A stretch of DNA of 64,000 bases from an uncultured Muribaculaceae bacterium. Lineage in GTDB: Bacteria > Bacteroidota > Bacteroidia > Bacteroidales > Muribaculaceae. The stretch is taken from the NCBI GenBank assembly GCA_910584365.1, contig CAJUAF010000004.1, positions 110,222 through 174,221 of the forward strand, given 5' to 3'. How positions within the stretch are numbered: position 1 is the stretch's first letter; every line of letters begins with the position of its first letter. The position numbers and the translations under genes are program-made. This document shows, in pieces, positions 1 to 8,820 of this stretch. Below the pieces are notes generated by a model that did not search any database, was not told the origin of the DNA, and was given only the letters and a program-made list of their open reading frames with translations.

Positions 1-1167
1 GCCGTCGAGTCTGTAAAGTGCCGGATGGTCGGCCGCGTCCTTCTCATAATTGACAAAGAGACGGTCGCCGTAGATTACGGCAGCCCCTGTCATCACGGCT
101 TCCTGTTCGGGAATCACGTCCACCCAGTTCTCCTTTCCGGGAGCCTTGACTGACGCCTTGACGATTCGGTTCTTCGGAGCCTTGTATGAGGTCTGGATCA
201 GCATTGTGTCTCCCACGATGTCGAGGATGCCGACAGTATAGTCCTGCGACGGCTCCACCGTCACCCACCTGGAACCGGGAACGGAGAGGTCTTTCAGCAG
301 CAGACCGTTGCCGAATCCCTGGCCGCCGACGGCAACCATCAGGTACCGTTCGTCGTCGGTAAGGCCTGCGGAATGGAAATGCAGGGGATGCTCCGGATCG
401 CTGAACACCAGCACATCTTCCTCCTGGGGAGTACCGAGCTTATGGAAATATATATTGTGGTTCTCGTTGGCGTTGGAAAACTCCTTTCCGACCTCGGGGC
501 GGGGATATGCGCTGTAAAAGAATCCTTTGGCGCCGTCAATCCCTTGCTGACGCCACTCGGCGCCGGTAAACTTCGCCCACTCGATATGGTCGGGAAGCGG
601 AGCGAGAGAGGCGGCATCGAGAACGTATATCTCAGTCCAGTCCGACCCGCTGCGCGAAATCGTATAGGCTATATGTTTGCCGTCTTTCGACATCGAAATA
701 CCGGTCAGAGCCACGGTCCCGTCCTCCGACAAAGCGTTAGGGTCAAGGACAACCGTCGGCTCCTGGCCCGGAGCGTCCATGCGGTAAAGCACAGACTGGT
801 TTTTCAGGCCGTCGTTGCGGTAAAAATAGTAGCGGCCGTCTTTCCAGCGCCAGGGCGCCCCCTGTTTGGTATAGTCGTTGTACTTCTCTATCTGACGGCG
901 CAGACCCGCGCGGAAAGGAATCTTCGACAGATAGCCGTCTGTGACCGCATTCTCGGCCGCCACCCAGTCCAGGGTGACAGCCGCCGTATCATTTTCCAAC
1001 GGTCGGTAAGGGTCTGCCACTTTTATTCCGAAGTATTCGTCGACGGTGCCGTCGGAGGGAGCGGCGGGATAAACCAGGCGTTCACCCGCCTGAATTCCAT
1101 CGGGATTTGCCATTGTCATTGCAACTGTTGCCAGCACGGCAGCCGGCCAAAGGTTAAATTTATTCAT
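1..1167 (-). CDS. Prolyl oligopeptidase family (S9A) peptidase, 3' part missing
   Basis: Reading leftward from ATG at 1165-1167, an open frame of 389 codons runs off the left edge. Residues 1-20 look like a signal peptide (MNKFNLWPAAVLATVAMTMA), so export is likely. The next part matches the S9A entry region: YPAAPSDGTVDEYFGIKVAD, then DPYRPLEN and DWVAAEN, followed by a repeating beta-propeller pattern (WKDGRYYFYRNDG, DGKHIAYTIS). The catalytic Ser-Asp-His domain would lie beyond the window, so activity cannot be judged. The family cleaves after proline in short peptides. The start lies 19 nt after the exonuclease stop, so both genes probably share a transcript. I am confident of the family, not of the exact substrate. 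Confidence 0.88.
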   Translation of the reverse strand, partial: MNKFNLWPAAVLATVAMTMANPDGIQAGERLVYPAAPSDGTVDEYFGIKVADPYRPLENDTAAVTLDWVAAENAVTDGYLSKIPFRAGLRRQIEKYNDYTKQGAPWRWKDGRYYFYRNDGLKNQSVLYRMDAPGQEPTVVLDPNALSEDGTVALTGISMSKDGKHIAYTISRSGSDWTEIYVLDAASLAPLPDHIEWAKFTGAEWRQQGIDGAKGFFYSAYPRPEVGKEFSNANENHNIYFHKLGTPQEEDVLVFSDPEHPLHFHSAGLTDDERYLMVAVGGQGFGNGLLLKDLSVPGSRWVTVEPSQDYTVGILDIVGDTMLIQTSYKAPKNRIVKASVKAPGKENWVDVIPEQEAVMTGAAVIYGDRLFVNYEKDAADHPALYRLDG

Positions 1168-1186
1168 GTATTATGTCTGGAGATTG

Positions 1187-2299
1187 TCAGGAGTGGTTTT
1201 CCGCCGGAGCGTTATCTCCGGCTTTCTTCCGGGAAGCGCGTTTTTTCGCTGTCCCTTTTCCGGGGGCCGTCCCGGAGGAGGCCGTTTTCCGGGATGCACT
1301 TTTCTTTTTTGCCGGTGCCGTTTTTTCCGCAGTTGTTCCGGCAGAAGCCTTCTTTTCAGCCGGCTTCTTCGCCGCGGTTTTCTTTACGGCGGATTTCTTG
1401 TCAGAGGTCTTTTTGGCCGCGGTCTTTCCGGTGGCAGCCGGTTTGTCGGCCCCCGTCTCCCCGGCGGCTTTTGCGGAGGCGCTTTTACGGGATCTGGTTT
1501 TCTTGGGCGCCGGCTGTTCGGCAGATGTTTCCGTTGCCGTTTTCTTTTTCCGCGAGGCAACCTTTTTCTTTTTTGCCGGTTCGGCAACCGGAAACGGTAC
1601 GGGAGCGACTTCGCCGGTCTGCAGCTCCATCGGGTCACCGGGATGTTTCAGCGGCAGGTGGATGCCCACCGAGTTCTGAAGCATAATGGCTGTCTCATCG
1701 TCAATCTTGTAAGGGCAGTCGGCGGGATTGAACCGCCCGCCTCTCAGGAAATTATAGATTTCCACACAGGCCCACGCGTCAATGGCCGCATAGTTCTGCT
1801 GGCTGACGGTCAGTTCGGCCGCCTCCCAGTTGGTGAGGCGCTGGTTCTTGGAGATACGTTTGCCGAAAATAAGGGCATATATCTTCTGCAGACTGTTGTC
1901 CGCTATCTCATAATTCTTTACGAAGGTCTGAAGTTCCACGAAGCCGGCCGGAGTGAATTCACAGAGTTTTGCCAGCGAATGGAAGTCATCTTTGAGCGAC
2001 AGGCCGATTTTCTGGATGCCGGCGTTCTCAAACACCGAGACAAGACCGTCAAGCGAACCAATCATTTTCAACCGGAAAAGAAAACATTCTCCGGGGGTGG
2101 AAAGCTGGACGAGGGATACTTTATAGCGATGGTTTTTCTGAAAACTCGGACGGGTTTCCGTATCGAAGCCTATCTGGCGCTGCTTGAGCAGATACGCCAC
2201 GGCATCCCGCGCTTTGGCCGCGGAATCTATAAGGATTACTCTCCCGGGGTATGTCACCTCGGGTAACTGATGGACGATTTCTTTTGAAATTCCTAACAT
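1187..2299 (-). CDS. 3'-5' exonuclease (DEDDy, RNase D-like) with Lys/Ala-rich histone H1-like tail
   Basis: Residues 20-190 form a DEDDy exonuclease domain: motif I FDTE (Asp46, Glu48), motif II in SLKDDFHSLA (Asp104/105), and motif III YAAID (Tyr170, Asp174). Such domains remove nucleotides from 3' ends of RNA or DNA using two metal ions. From about residue 240 to 370 the protein becomes an unstructured run of Lys, Ala, Ser and Thr with repeated KKTAAKK, KKSA and SRKK segments, like histone H1 tails. That tail probably binds nucleic acid without sequence preference. The Bacteroidales core enzyme is usually about 200 aa, so the tail is an addition. A -7 box lies only 5 nt before the ATG, so the message may be nearly leaderless. 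Confidence 0.88.
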   Translation of the reverse strand: MLGISKEIVHQLPEVTYPGRVILIDSAAKARDAVAYLLKQRQIGFDTETRPSFQKNHRYKVSLVQLSTPGECFLFRLKMIGSLDGLVSVFENAGIQKIGLSLKDDFHSLAKLCEFTPAGFVELQTFVKNYEIADNSLQKIYALIFGKRISKNQRLTNWEAAELTVSQQNYAAIDAWACVEIYNFLRGGRFNPADCPYKIDDETAIMLQNSVGIHLPLKHPGDPMELQTGEVAPVPFPVAEPAKKKKVASRKKKTATETSAEQPAPKKTRSRKSASAKAAGETGADKPAATGKTAAKKTSDKKSAVKKTAAKKPAEKKASAGTTAEKTAPAKKKSASRKTASSGTAPGKGTAKKRASRKKAGDNAPAENHS

Positions 2300-2303
2300 G
2301 ACT

Positions 2304-2312
2304 GCAAAGTTA
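2304..2312 (-). promoter_or_regulatory. Candidate -7 box TAACTTTGC for the exonuclease gene
   Basis: TAACTTTGC on the minus strand fits the Bacteroidetes -7 consensus TAnnTTTG. It ends 5 nt before the exonuclease ATG, so transcription would start at or next to the start codon. I could not place a convincing -33 box. The site suggests the exonuclease and peptidase form their own unit after the dynamin operon. Confidence 0.45.
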
Positions 2313-2315
2313 GCG

Positions 2316-2362
2316 AAACTTTTTCAAAAACCAGCCTAAAATCGGCGCCCTTGAAAAAGTTT
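2316..2362. repeat. 12-bp inverted repeat (AAACTTTTTCAA / TTGAAAAAGTTT) before the exonuclease gene
   Basis: Perfect 12-bp arms at 2316-2327 and 2351-2362 are separated by 23 nt. They lie just upstream of the candidate exonuclease promoter and downstream of the dynamin operon. This may be an operator or an AT-rich stem-loop ending the operon transcript. It is not a classic GC-rich terminator. Confidence 0.5.
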
Positions 2363-2395
2363 GGCTTACTTAAGCGCACCGGTGAGCATCGCTTC

Positions 2396-2914
2396 TCAGG
2401 CGTTGATGACAGCGATTACCGAATGATAGTAGGAATCCAGCTGGCCCACGTAGGCGTCAATGGTCCTGTCGATGGCCGCATATTTCTGTTTGCCGGCATA
2501 GATATTTCCGGCGATAGCCCCGGCCACGAGTGGAATGGCGGTGGTGGCGATCGTCCCTGCCGTACCGAAATTGAGGGCGCTGGCGATACCGTATCCGGCG
2601 GCCCCTCCGCCTATAGCCCCGATAACCTGGGGCAACACGCTCTGCGACGGTTCATCCTCGGCCTGGAAAGCCATATCGCGTGTCAGAATCTGACGCACTT
2701 TTTTCCCTTTGACGGGGTCTGCCTTAACGACGGCGTTGATCCAGCGCCCTTCCGCTTCGTAGTCTCCCTGCCAGGACAGGGCCCGTTCTGCCAGGACAGC
2801 CTTGGCGCGGCCGTAGGTCAGGGCGTTCTCCTCGGCGGCTTTGCGCAAGCCCCCTCTTACGGAAGTTATGAACGAATCCCAGAGATCCGAGAACTGATTT
2901 ACAAAGTTATCCAT
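2396..2914 (-). CDS. Small protein with glycine-rich membrane hairpin, last gene of dynamin operon
   Basis: This 172-aa protein is not one I recognise. Residues 1-90 are soluble and mostly helical. Residues 93-139 are a long hydrophobic, glycine- and alanine-rich stretch (VIGAIGGGAAGYGIA ... AGAIAGNIYAG) that would form a glycine-zipper membrane hairpin. The same kind of hairpin occurs in the three dynamin-like proteins just upstream, as if this were a separate membrane-inserting paddle without a GTPase. Its start overlaps the end of the third dynamin gene by 16 nt, so translation is probably coupled. A role as partner or membrane anchor of the GTPases is inference. Confidence 0.75.
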   Translation of the reverse strand: MDNFVNQFSDLWDSFITSVRGGLRKAAEENALTYGRAKAVLAERALSWQGDYEAEGRWINAVVKADPVKGKKVRQILTRDMAFQAEDEPSQSVLPQVIGAIGGGAAGYGIASALNFGTAGTIATTAIPLVAGAIAGNIYAGKQKYAAIDRTIDAYVGQLDSYYHSVIAVINA

Positions 2915-4824
2915 AATTGTTCTATTTCTTTCTGATGTAAAGTTATTTCTTCAAGTTGCTTTTCAAGTCGGGAAAGCGCGGAAGCCGTGGCCTCCTGCTG
3001 ACGGTATTCCTCCTGAATCATCCCGTCGACGGCTTCTTCGTAACGGGTACGGCATCCCAGAACGACGCCAGTAAAGGACGCCAGGATTCCGTCGGCGGCC
3101 TCGGCGTAGGCCTTCATCAGATTTTCTTTCTGAAGGGCCAGGGCCTCCGCCAGCCGTTGGGAATACTTCGACTGAATTGCGGGAATAACACCATCCATGC
3201 CGGCTTTTTTCCCCCCGCTTCCCAGCCATGCTCCGAGAGCGGCGCCGACTGCCGTACCGATGCCGAGAGTTACAATCGAGCCGATGACACCTCCGGCTAC
3301 CGCCAGTCCAACGGCTGTATTCTGTCGTTTCCGTTCGGAGCGGGCGAAACTGACGGCCTCTTTCATCGAATCCATCAGCGGGATATTTACCGGGGACAGC
3401 TCCACCGCTTCCCGCGGCATCCCGACGGGGACGATATTCCGGCGTCGGAATTCATCACGGAGATTATCGTAAAAGGCGCCAAGCTCCCTGTCGGCGAAAG
3501 CGGTCACACGGGCGGCCGCGCTCCCGGCTATGTCGTTCATCTCGCCGGTGTACTGTAATAACAACGGTTCAAGATGAATTGTCATGAAAGAATCGAGCGC
3601 CTCCATATTTTTTCTAAACATTATCTCGTCACAGAGGCGTTGCTGTATGTCGCATATCTTTCCGTCAAGAGCCGCGGACAATTCTTCCCTGACGGCGGCC
3701 GCCTCGATGGAAATCTCCCTGGAGCGTGTCTGACACTGCCTTTCAGCAAACGCCTCAAGCGAGCCGGCGCGGCTCCGCTCCAGTTCCTCCAGCCTCCGGC
3801 GGCACTCTTCCCGCCGTTTCGAGATATGGCTTTCCAGCTTGCCGTAAATCTTTCGCGTAAGACTTATCAGCGAATCGCATATCATCCTGTCGCGCCGCGC
3901 CGTGGCATGGCGCGAGATTCCTTCGATAGTCTCCAGAGTAACCCGGAGCATTTCTTCATGTTCGGGACCGAAGCTCCTCCCCTCCTGCCGGGCCAGAACG
4001 GCCGGAGGGACAGCCATAAATACCGGCATATCCTCCGGCGTCAGACCGAAGAATCCGGGAGTAGCCCCCTGCTGGTACAGCCGGAACTTCTCCCGACGGG
4101 TTATGAGGTCATAACGCGTATAGACGACCATACAGTTACGCAGTCTGTCGTTCAGCGCCCGGGAAAGCTCATTGCGCAGCGACTCCAGCATCACACCCTG
4201 ACATCCGTTGACCACGATAATCGAAGCGTCGGTCAGATTCATCATCGACGCGGTGATGGCGCAGCAGCGCCGGTTGTCGGAATTGAGTCCCGGAGTGTCG
4301 ATCAGTCGGAACCCCCGGCGGAGAAAATCGGACGGAAGACCGATAGAGAACTGCACGATTCCCTCCGCCCGTTTCCCGGCCGTTTCCCTTGCCCGGGTCA
4401 GGTTGCGGATATATTCCTCATCGGAATTTCCCTGCCGGAATTCCGGGAGGGAAAACTCTTTCAGTTTCCTGCGGATATCCTCTATCGGGATATAATAGCT
4501 TTCGGCCGGAGCGCCGCGACGCTCTACGGTCAGCACCGGAATCGGGGCATAATAGAGAATCGCGGGGATAAGGGTCGTGTCGGGCATATCGTCCATCTCC
4601 AGCAGATGCACTCCGAGTATGGCGTTTATCAGGGAACTTTTCCCCGAGGAGAAATCGCCGATTATCGAGATATTCACGGCGGTATCCTCCATGCGGTTCT
4701 GTATTTTACGCAAATCCGCATGGAGTTCCTGCCCTATATCGGCGTCCCACCGGTCAGAGCTGACCAGGGAAGCCGCGAATCCGATATGGGGACGGAGCTT
4801 CCGGAGATTGGAATTGTCCGGCAT
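2899..4824 (-). CDS. Dynamin-like GTPase, third of three
   Basis: This 641-aa protein has the large-GTPase signature: G1 GDFSSGKSS (56-64), switch-I threonines at 83-84, G3 DTPG (176-179) and G4 TRYD (236-239). After the GTPase come long charged helices, with a run of basic and acidic residues at 330-400, then a glycine-rich hydrophobic hairpin at about 503-537 (AVAGGVIGSIVTLGIG), then a further helical segment. This is the layout of bacterial dynamin-like proteins: GTPase head, helical trunk and membrane-inserting tip. The ATG follows the previous stop within TGATATG, so coupling is very likely. Its closest relative in sequence style is the upstream gene, which shares the RRE motif after G4, but the two are clearly diverged. 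Confidence 0.88.
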   Translation of the reverse strand: MPDNSNLRKLRPHIGFAASLVSSDRWDADIGQELHADLRKIQNRMEDTAVNISIIGDFSSGKSSLINAILGVHLLEMDDMPDTTLIPAILYYAPIPVLTVERRGAPAESYYIPIEDIRRKLKEFSLPEFRQGNSDEEYIRNLTRARETAGKRAEGIVQFSIGLPSDFLRRGFRLIDTPGLNSDNRRCCAITASMMNLTDASIIVVNGCQGVMLESLRNELSRALNDRLRNCMVVYTRYDLITRREKFRLYQQGATPGFFGLTPEDMPVFMAVPPAVLARQEGRSFGPEHEEMLRVTLETIEGISRHATARRDRMICDSLISLTRKIYGKLESHISKRREECRRRLEELERSRAGSLEAFAERQCQTRSREISIEAAAVREELSAALDGKICDIQQRLCDEIMFRKNMEALDSFMTIHLEPLLLQYTGEMNDIAGSAAARVTAFADRELGAFYDNLRDEFRRRNIVPVGMPREAVELSPVNIPLMDSMKEAVSFARSERKRQNTAVGLAVAGGVIGSIVTLGIGTAVGAALGAWLGSGGKKAGMDGVIPAIQSKYSQRLAEALALQKENLMKAYAEAADGILASFTGVVLGCRTRYEEAVDGMIQEEYRQQEATASALSRLEKQLEEITLHQKEIEQLWITL

Positions 4825-4825
4825 A

Positions 4826-6898
4826 TCAGTTTACGGAATCTACCTCCCCGACCAGTTCCAGCATCTCCTCCGTGGCGGAGGAAAGTCCCGCGCCGGCTTC
4901 CGTCAGGAGGGCGCGTTTCCGGTCGATGGAGTTCTGTTCGTCGGAAATGAGCTGTCTGAGTTCGTCAAGCTGGCGGCGCACGGTGTCGATTTCGGAATCC
5001 AGGCCCTGGAGAACGGAATCCTTGATGCTGTCGAACGTCTCGCGGATTTCCGATACTATGTCCGAAACACGGCGGGGAGTATCGTTCTTCATGTCCTCCA
5101 CAATCTTTTCATACAGTTTCTTCTTTGTCTCGCGGATTTTCCGGTCATTGCCCTGGAGCAGTCCCACCATAACACCCACACACGTAGCGATGAAACCCAG
5201 AGGTGGCCATACCCACAGGGCGATAAGACCGACTCCAAGTCCTATGCCGAGGTCTACGGCGAAATTCTTCAGGAAGTTCGACAGGTCGAAGCCTCCCGCG
5301 AAGAGATCGCCCCCCGAGCGTCCAAGCGGGAGGAAGAGCATCGCCGCGATGCCGGCGATGCGCTCCATTGTCGTGCTGGAATCCACGGCTTCGTCGCTCA
5401 GCCCTTTCAGCAGCCCCTCGATGGAGGCAATCTGGTCGGCGATATTCTTCATGTCTTCCTTGAGAGAGCCGAAGACCATCTCGAACTGCTCCATCAGCAG
5501 GGGCTGGAAAGTGCCCTCGTTCCATTTCCGGTAAGCATCGTTGACTTTATCTTTGGCGTATTCGAGCGTTTCCTCGGCTACGTTCTGAAGGTCTTTCTTG
5601 TTGGCTACGAATCCGACATCGGTTTTGGGCTGATAGGCCGAAATCCATTCGGGTATATCATCCTCCAGTTTCTTAAAAAACGCCTTGATCGCCTCCCCTA
5701 CCGGGGTCAGCGCAAGGGGGATGTTCCGCTCGAGAGTCTGGGCCATCTTGCTGCGGTTGGCTTCCAGCTGTGTCAGGCGCGGCGTAGCTTCGTTGATGCG
5801 CTTCTGCAGACTGACCGAATCCGCCTCGAGAGCGTTCAGCTGAGCCGGGATAAGGTTCTCGAGCAGATCATTCCGCACGGAATTGACAATCTGCATGGCC
5901 GTCTTCTTGATTTTCAGCTCCCCTTTCTTCCGGGTGAGATAGTCGGTAAGGAAAGCTGTGAACCCGGGCATACCCGACTGTTCCAGCAACTCCCGGTTGC
6001 CGCTACGCATCGCTTCGAGGGCTTCTTTGGCCGATACGCCGAAACATTGCTTGATCGAGGTATATCCCTGGACCTGTCCCTGACAGTAAAGCCTCTGCCG
6101 TTCCCTGCGGGTCACAAGGTCTATACGGTTGGCGACCATTATCAGGTCATTGAATCCGAGCGGAAGAAGGACATTCTCGATGACTTTCTTTTCCTCGGAA
6201 GTGGCCGGCTTGGTGGCGTCGAGAAGGTAGATGGCGGCATCTGCTTTCTTGAGATAATCGAGAGTCACGGCGGTACGTCTGGGCGACTCATTGAGCCCCG
6301 GAGAATCCACAAGCATCACCCCGTCCTTAAGCAGAGGAGCGGGATAATACAGCTCGGCCACGTCGAAGGGACTCTCCTGATCGATTTTCTCCTTGTACTG
6401 CCGCATGGCCTCCTCATCGAAAAGGATGTCGGGCGTAGGTTCCGGGATAGCCACATAGCGGTTCATCTCATCGTAAGGGACCTCGATGGGGGGAATACGG
6501 ACATCGTTGTTCTGAGAATCCTTCCCCATCCCGTGGGATAGGATATATTCTTTGGTTTTCGGAGGAATCTCGTCCAGCAGGCCGGTAGGGAGCGGTGAAC
6601 AGAAATTGACGACAGCCCTTTTCTCGGCATCGTATTTCACTTCGCTTACCACCGCCGTACAGGGTATATCGTCCACCGGAAGAATCATCTCCCCTATCAG
6701 GGCATTGGTGAACGAAGACTTACCGTTCTTAACCGTCCCGACCACCTGGATTTTCAGGGCGTCGTTCTTGAGCTGTTCATAAAGGAAACCGTAAAGCGAG
6801 GCCTTCTCGGGAGAGAGGTCCTTGGCCGACTCCATGGTTTTCTCTATCATGGAAAGCAGGCGGGTACGCCAGCTGTTATATTGTTCTAAAGTTGCCAT
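4826..6898 (-). CDS. Dynamin-like GTPase, second of three
   Basis: This 690-aa protein has G1 GTVKNGKSS (54-62), switch-I Thr81 in DDIPCTAVV, G3 DSPG (198-201) and G4 NRID (257-260). An insertion of about 70 residues (100-175) sits between switch I and G3. The trunk is rich in heptads (350-390 and 430-500). A long hydrophobic region at about 511-583 contains two segments (IAGIAAMLFLPLG and GIGLGVGLIALWVW) and should enter the membrane. Residues 590-690 are a predicted coiled coil. Its ATG shares one base with the stop of the first dynamin gene (TGATG), so the two are probably made in fixed ratio. Bacterial dynamins that sit side by side often form hetero-oligomers; that is the likely arrangement here but is not shown. 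Confidence 0.88.
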   Translation of the reverse strand: MATLEQYNSWRTRLLSMIEKTMESAKDLSPEKASLYGFLYEQLKNDALKIQVVGTVKNGKSSFTNALIGEMILPVDDIPCTAVVSEVKYDAEKRAVVNFCSPLPTGLLDEIPPKTKEYILSHGMGKDSQNNDVRIPPIEVPYDEMNRYVAIPEPTPDILFDEEAMRQYKEKIDQESPFDVAELYYPAPLLKDGVMLVDSPGLNESPRRTAVTLDYLKKADAAIYLLDATKPATSEEKKVIENVLLPLGFNDLIMVANRIDLVTRRERQRLYCQGQVQGYTSIKQCFGVSAKEALEAMRSGNRELLEQSGMPGFTAFLTDYLTRKKGELKIKKTAMQIVNSVRNDLLENLIPAQLNALEADSVSLQKRINEATPRLTQLEANRSKMAQTLERNIPLALTPVGEAIKAFFKKLEDDIPEWISAYQPKTDVGFVANKKDLQNVAEETLEYAKDKVNDAYRKWNEGTFQPLLMEQFEMVFGSLKEDMKNIADQIASIEGLLKGLSDEAVDSSTTMERIAGIAAMLFLPLGRSGGDLFAGGFDLSNFLKNFAVDLGIGLGVGLIALWVWPPLGFIATCVGVMVGLLQGNDRKIRETKKKLYEKIVEDMKNDTPRRVSDIVSEIRETFDSIKDSVLQGLDSEIDTVRRQLDELRQLISDEQNSIDRKRALLTEAGAGLSSATEEMLELVGEVDSVN

Positions 6899-8820
6899 CA
6901 GAGGATATGCTTTTTGAGATTTTCGGAGAGACTTTCAAGTGTGGAGCTTTTTCTGCCGATTGCCTCGAGTGTTTCCCCCTGAGGGTCGGAAACATTCCGG
7001 GCGGCCTCGGCTATCAGAGTATGCTGGGTCTGCATCCACGTGCTTTCAGACTGGCGCGCGGCGCGGTTTATGTCGGAATAAATCAGGCGTATGCGGGCAG
7101 CGCTGTCGCAGGTGGCCTCGCGCATGATTTTACCGACATCCCCGATAACGAATGCACTGAGGCTTTCGCGGGCGCGGGCGATTTCCTCGTCGACCTTCCG
7201 CTTTGTCAGGAAGCGCGTGGCCGTGGAAGCTCCCACCGAGCCTATAAGACCGCCGACACCGAAAAGCAGGGCGCCGACAACGCCACCCACGGCCGTGGCC
7301 GCGGCATTGATTTTAACGTTCTTGCGCTCCATGCGGCCGATATCCGTCATCCGGGGAGGAGCATTATGGACATAACAGGCGGCAGCTTCCGTGCGGTTCC
7401 ACGACTTTCCGTCCCGGTCGATACTGGACTTGTAGCGGCGCATGATCTCCTTGTTAAGCCAGTCGAAATCGTTGCGGGCGGTCTCGGTCACAGCATTGTC
7501 AAGGGCAATTACAGCACCGCTGACACGGTTAGCCATTTCGTATGCGTAGCTCTGGGAATACCATTTGGCAGGGTCGGGAACCGTACTGATTCTATACTGC
7601 ATACTCTGGATTATCCTGGCTTCTTCCTGCTGGAGACGCCGCTCGAAATCCTTCTGACATTCTCCGCACCGGAAGTCAGTCTCTGCGCGGAGTTTCTCCC
7701 ACTCATCGTGGAGGGCAGTCACTTCAGCCTGTTTCTCGACAATCAGGCGGTTTCGGTCCTCATCCTTCGCCTCCAGAATCCGACGCTGCTGTCCGAGGGC
7801 CTCGAGTCCCATCGCGAGCAGATTGCATACATTGGCGGCAAGCCAGCTTTCCACCCGACGCGCACGCTCGGGATTGACGCTCCAGCGAGCGATAAGCGTC
7901 CGCAGTTTTTCCAGTCCGACCAGTGAGGCATAACGGTCAGAAGGCATAGCGACATCGTTGGTAATCACTACCGGCATATCTATCCCGAGTCGCTTAAGGG
8001 CAGCCATGATAAACGTTACCTGGCGGTCGCGCTTTTCCTCCTCCACAAGGTCCAGATGGGTGATTGCCAGCGCCATGAAAGGTATCCGCGGAGCAAGCAG
8101 ACGGTCGCGGATAAACGCCGTCTGGGTCTCCATCACCCCCTTCTGGGCATCCAGGCAGAGGACGGCCCCCTCCGTGGCGAGCAATGCGCGGCTTATTTCC
8201 CGGTCGCGCTGCGCGCTGCCGTCGTTGGCTCCGGGTGTGTCAAGGATATCCGTCCCGGTAGCACGCAGGAACGCGTCGTCGAGGGTAACACGGATGAAAT
8301 CGCGCGGTTTTTCTCCGGTGGCGTTCCCCTCCTCGTCGCAGGCGGTAAGTCCTTTCCAGGAGGAGGATGCAAGGGGAAGGGTCCTGATTTTTTTGCCATG
8401 GGGATCAAGCAACGTTATAGTCTCCGGTCGGCCGCAGGTTATACGGGTCAGCATGGCGGTGGTCGGCAGGTCATCCACCGGAAGCACGTCGCGTCCGAAC
8501 AGGCGGTTGATGAGCGTACTCTTGCCATGACTGAACTCTCCGACGAAAGCTACGGCAAACCTGTCATGTGAAGCCCGTTTCAGCAGCGACACCACCTGTG
8601 AGGCCAGTGCCGGCATCCCGAGTTCTTTCAGAGTCTCGGCGATCGCCTTTACTTCCCTGAGCAGTTCGGAACGGACTTCTATCCGTGTGCGGGACTCCGG
8701 CTGGGCTGACTCCGCGGAAGGCTCCTTCCGCGCTCCTCCGGGACGGGCGGAAGACTCCGACGCACCCCCCGGAGGAACGGCCCCCATGCGGCGGCTGGCG
8801 GCGGAATCAATTTTGCCCAT
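6898..8820 (-). CDS. Dynamin-like GTPase, first of three
   Basis: This 640-aa protein begins with about 45 low-complexity residues rich in Pro, Ser, Ala and Gly, which the other two GTPases lack. The GTPase has G1 GEFSHGKST (94-102), switch-I threonines at 120-121, G3 DTPG (194-197) and G4 THLD (254-257). A long trunk follows, with a CGEC motif at 385-388, then a Gly/Ala-rich membrane hairpin at 503-535 (AATAVGGVVGALLFGVGG), then amphipathic helices. GEFSHGKST and LPTTAMLTR are typical of the bacterial dynamin branch close to LeoA/CrfC-type proteins. The gene starts inside the end of the 179-aa gene (14-nt overlap) and ends overlapping the next GTPase gene. Confidence 0.88.
   Translation of the reverse strand: MGKIDSAASRRMGAVPPGGASESSARPGGARKEPSAESAQPESRTRIEVRSELLREVKAIAETLKELGMPALASQVVSLLKRASHDRFAVAFVGEFSHGKSTLINRLFGRDVLPVDDLPTTAMLTRITCGRPETITLLDPHGKKIRTLPLASSSWKGLTACDEEGNATGEKPRDFIRVTLDDAFLRATGTDILDTPGANDGSAQRDREISRALLATEGAVLCLDAQKGVMETQTAFIRDRLLAPRIPFMALAITHLDLVEEEKRDRQVTFIMAALKRLGIDMPVVITNDVAMPSDRYASLVGLEKLRTLIARWSVNPERARRVESWLAANVCNLLAMGLEALGQQRRILEAKDEDRNRLIVEKQAEVTALHDEWEKLRAETDFRCGECQKDFERRLQQEEARIIQSMQYRISTVPDPAKWYSQSYAYEMANRVSGAVIALDNAVTETARNDFDWLNKEIMRRYKSSIDRDGKSWNRTEAAACYVHNAPPRMTDIGRMERKNVKINAAATAVGGVVGALLFGVGGLIGSVGASTATRFLTKRKVDEEIARARESLSAFVIGDVGKIMREATCDSAARIRLIYSDINRAARQSESTWMQTQHTLIAEAARNVSDPQGETLEAIGRKSSTLESLSENLKKHIL

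Noticed and set aside
373..1686. Long plus-strand reading frame over the S9 peptidase and exonuclease genes
   Set aside because: It is antisense to two well-supported genes, has low-complexity Arg/Ser/Phe-rich translation from the tail codons, and no family match.
4577..6541. Long plus-strand frame of 654 codons opposite the second dynamin gene
   Set aside because: It mirrors the third positions of the real gene on the minus strand; the translation has no domain and the minus frame has clear GTPase motifs.
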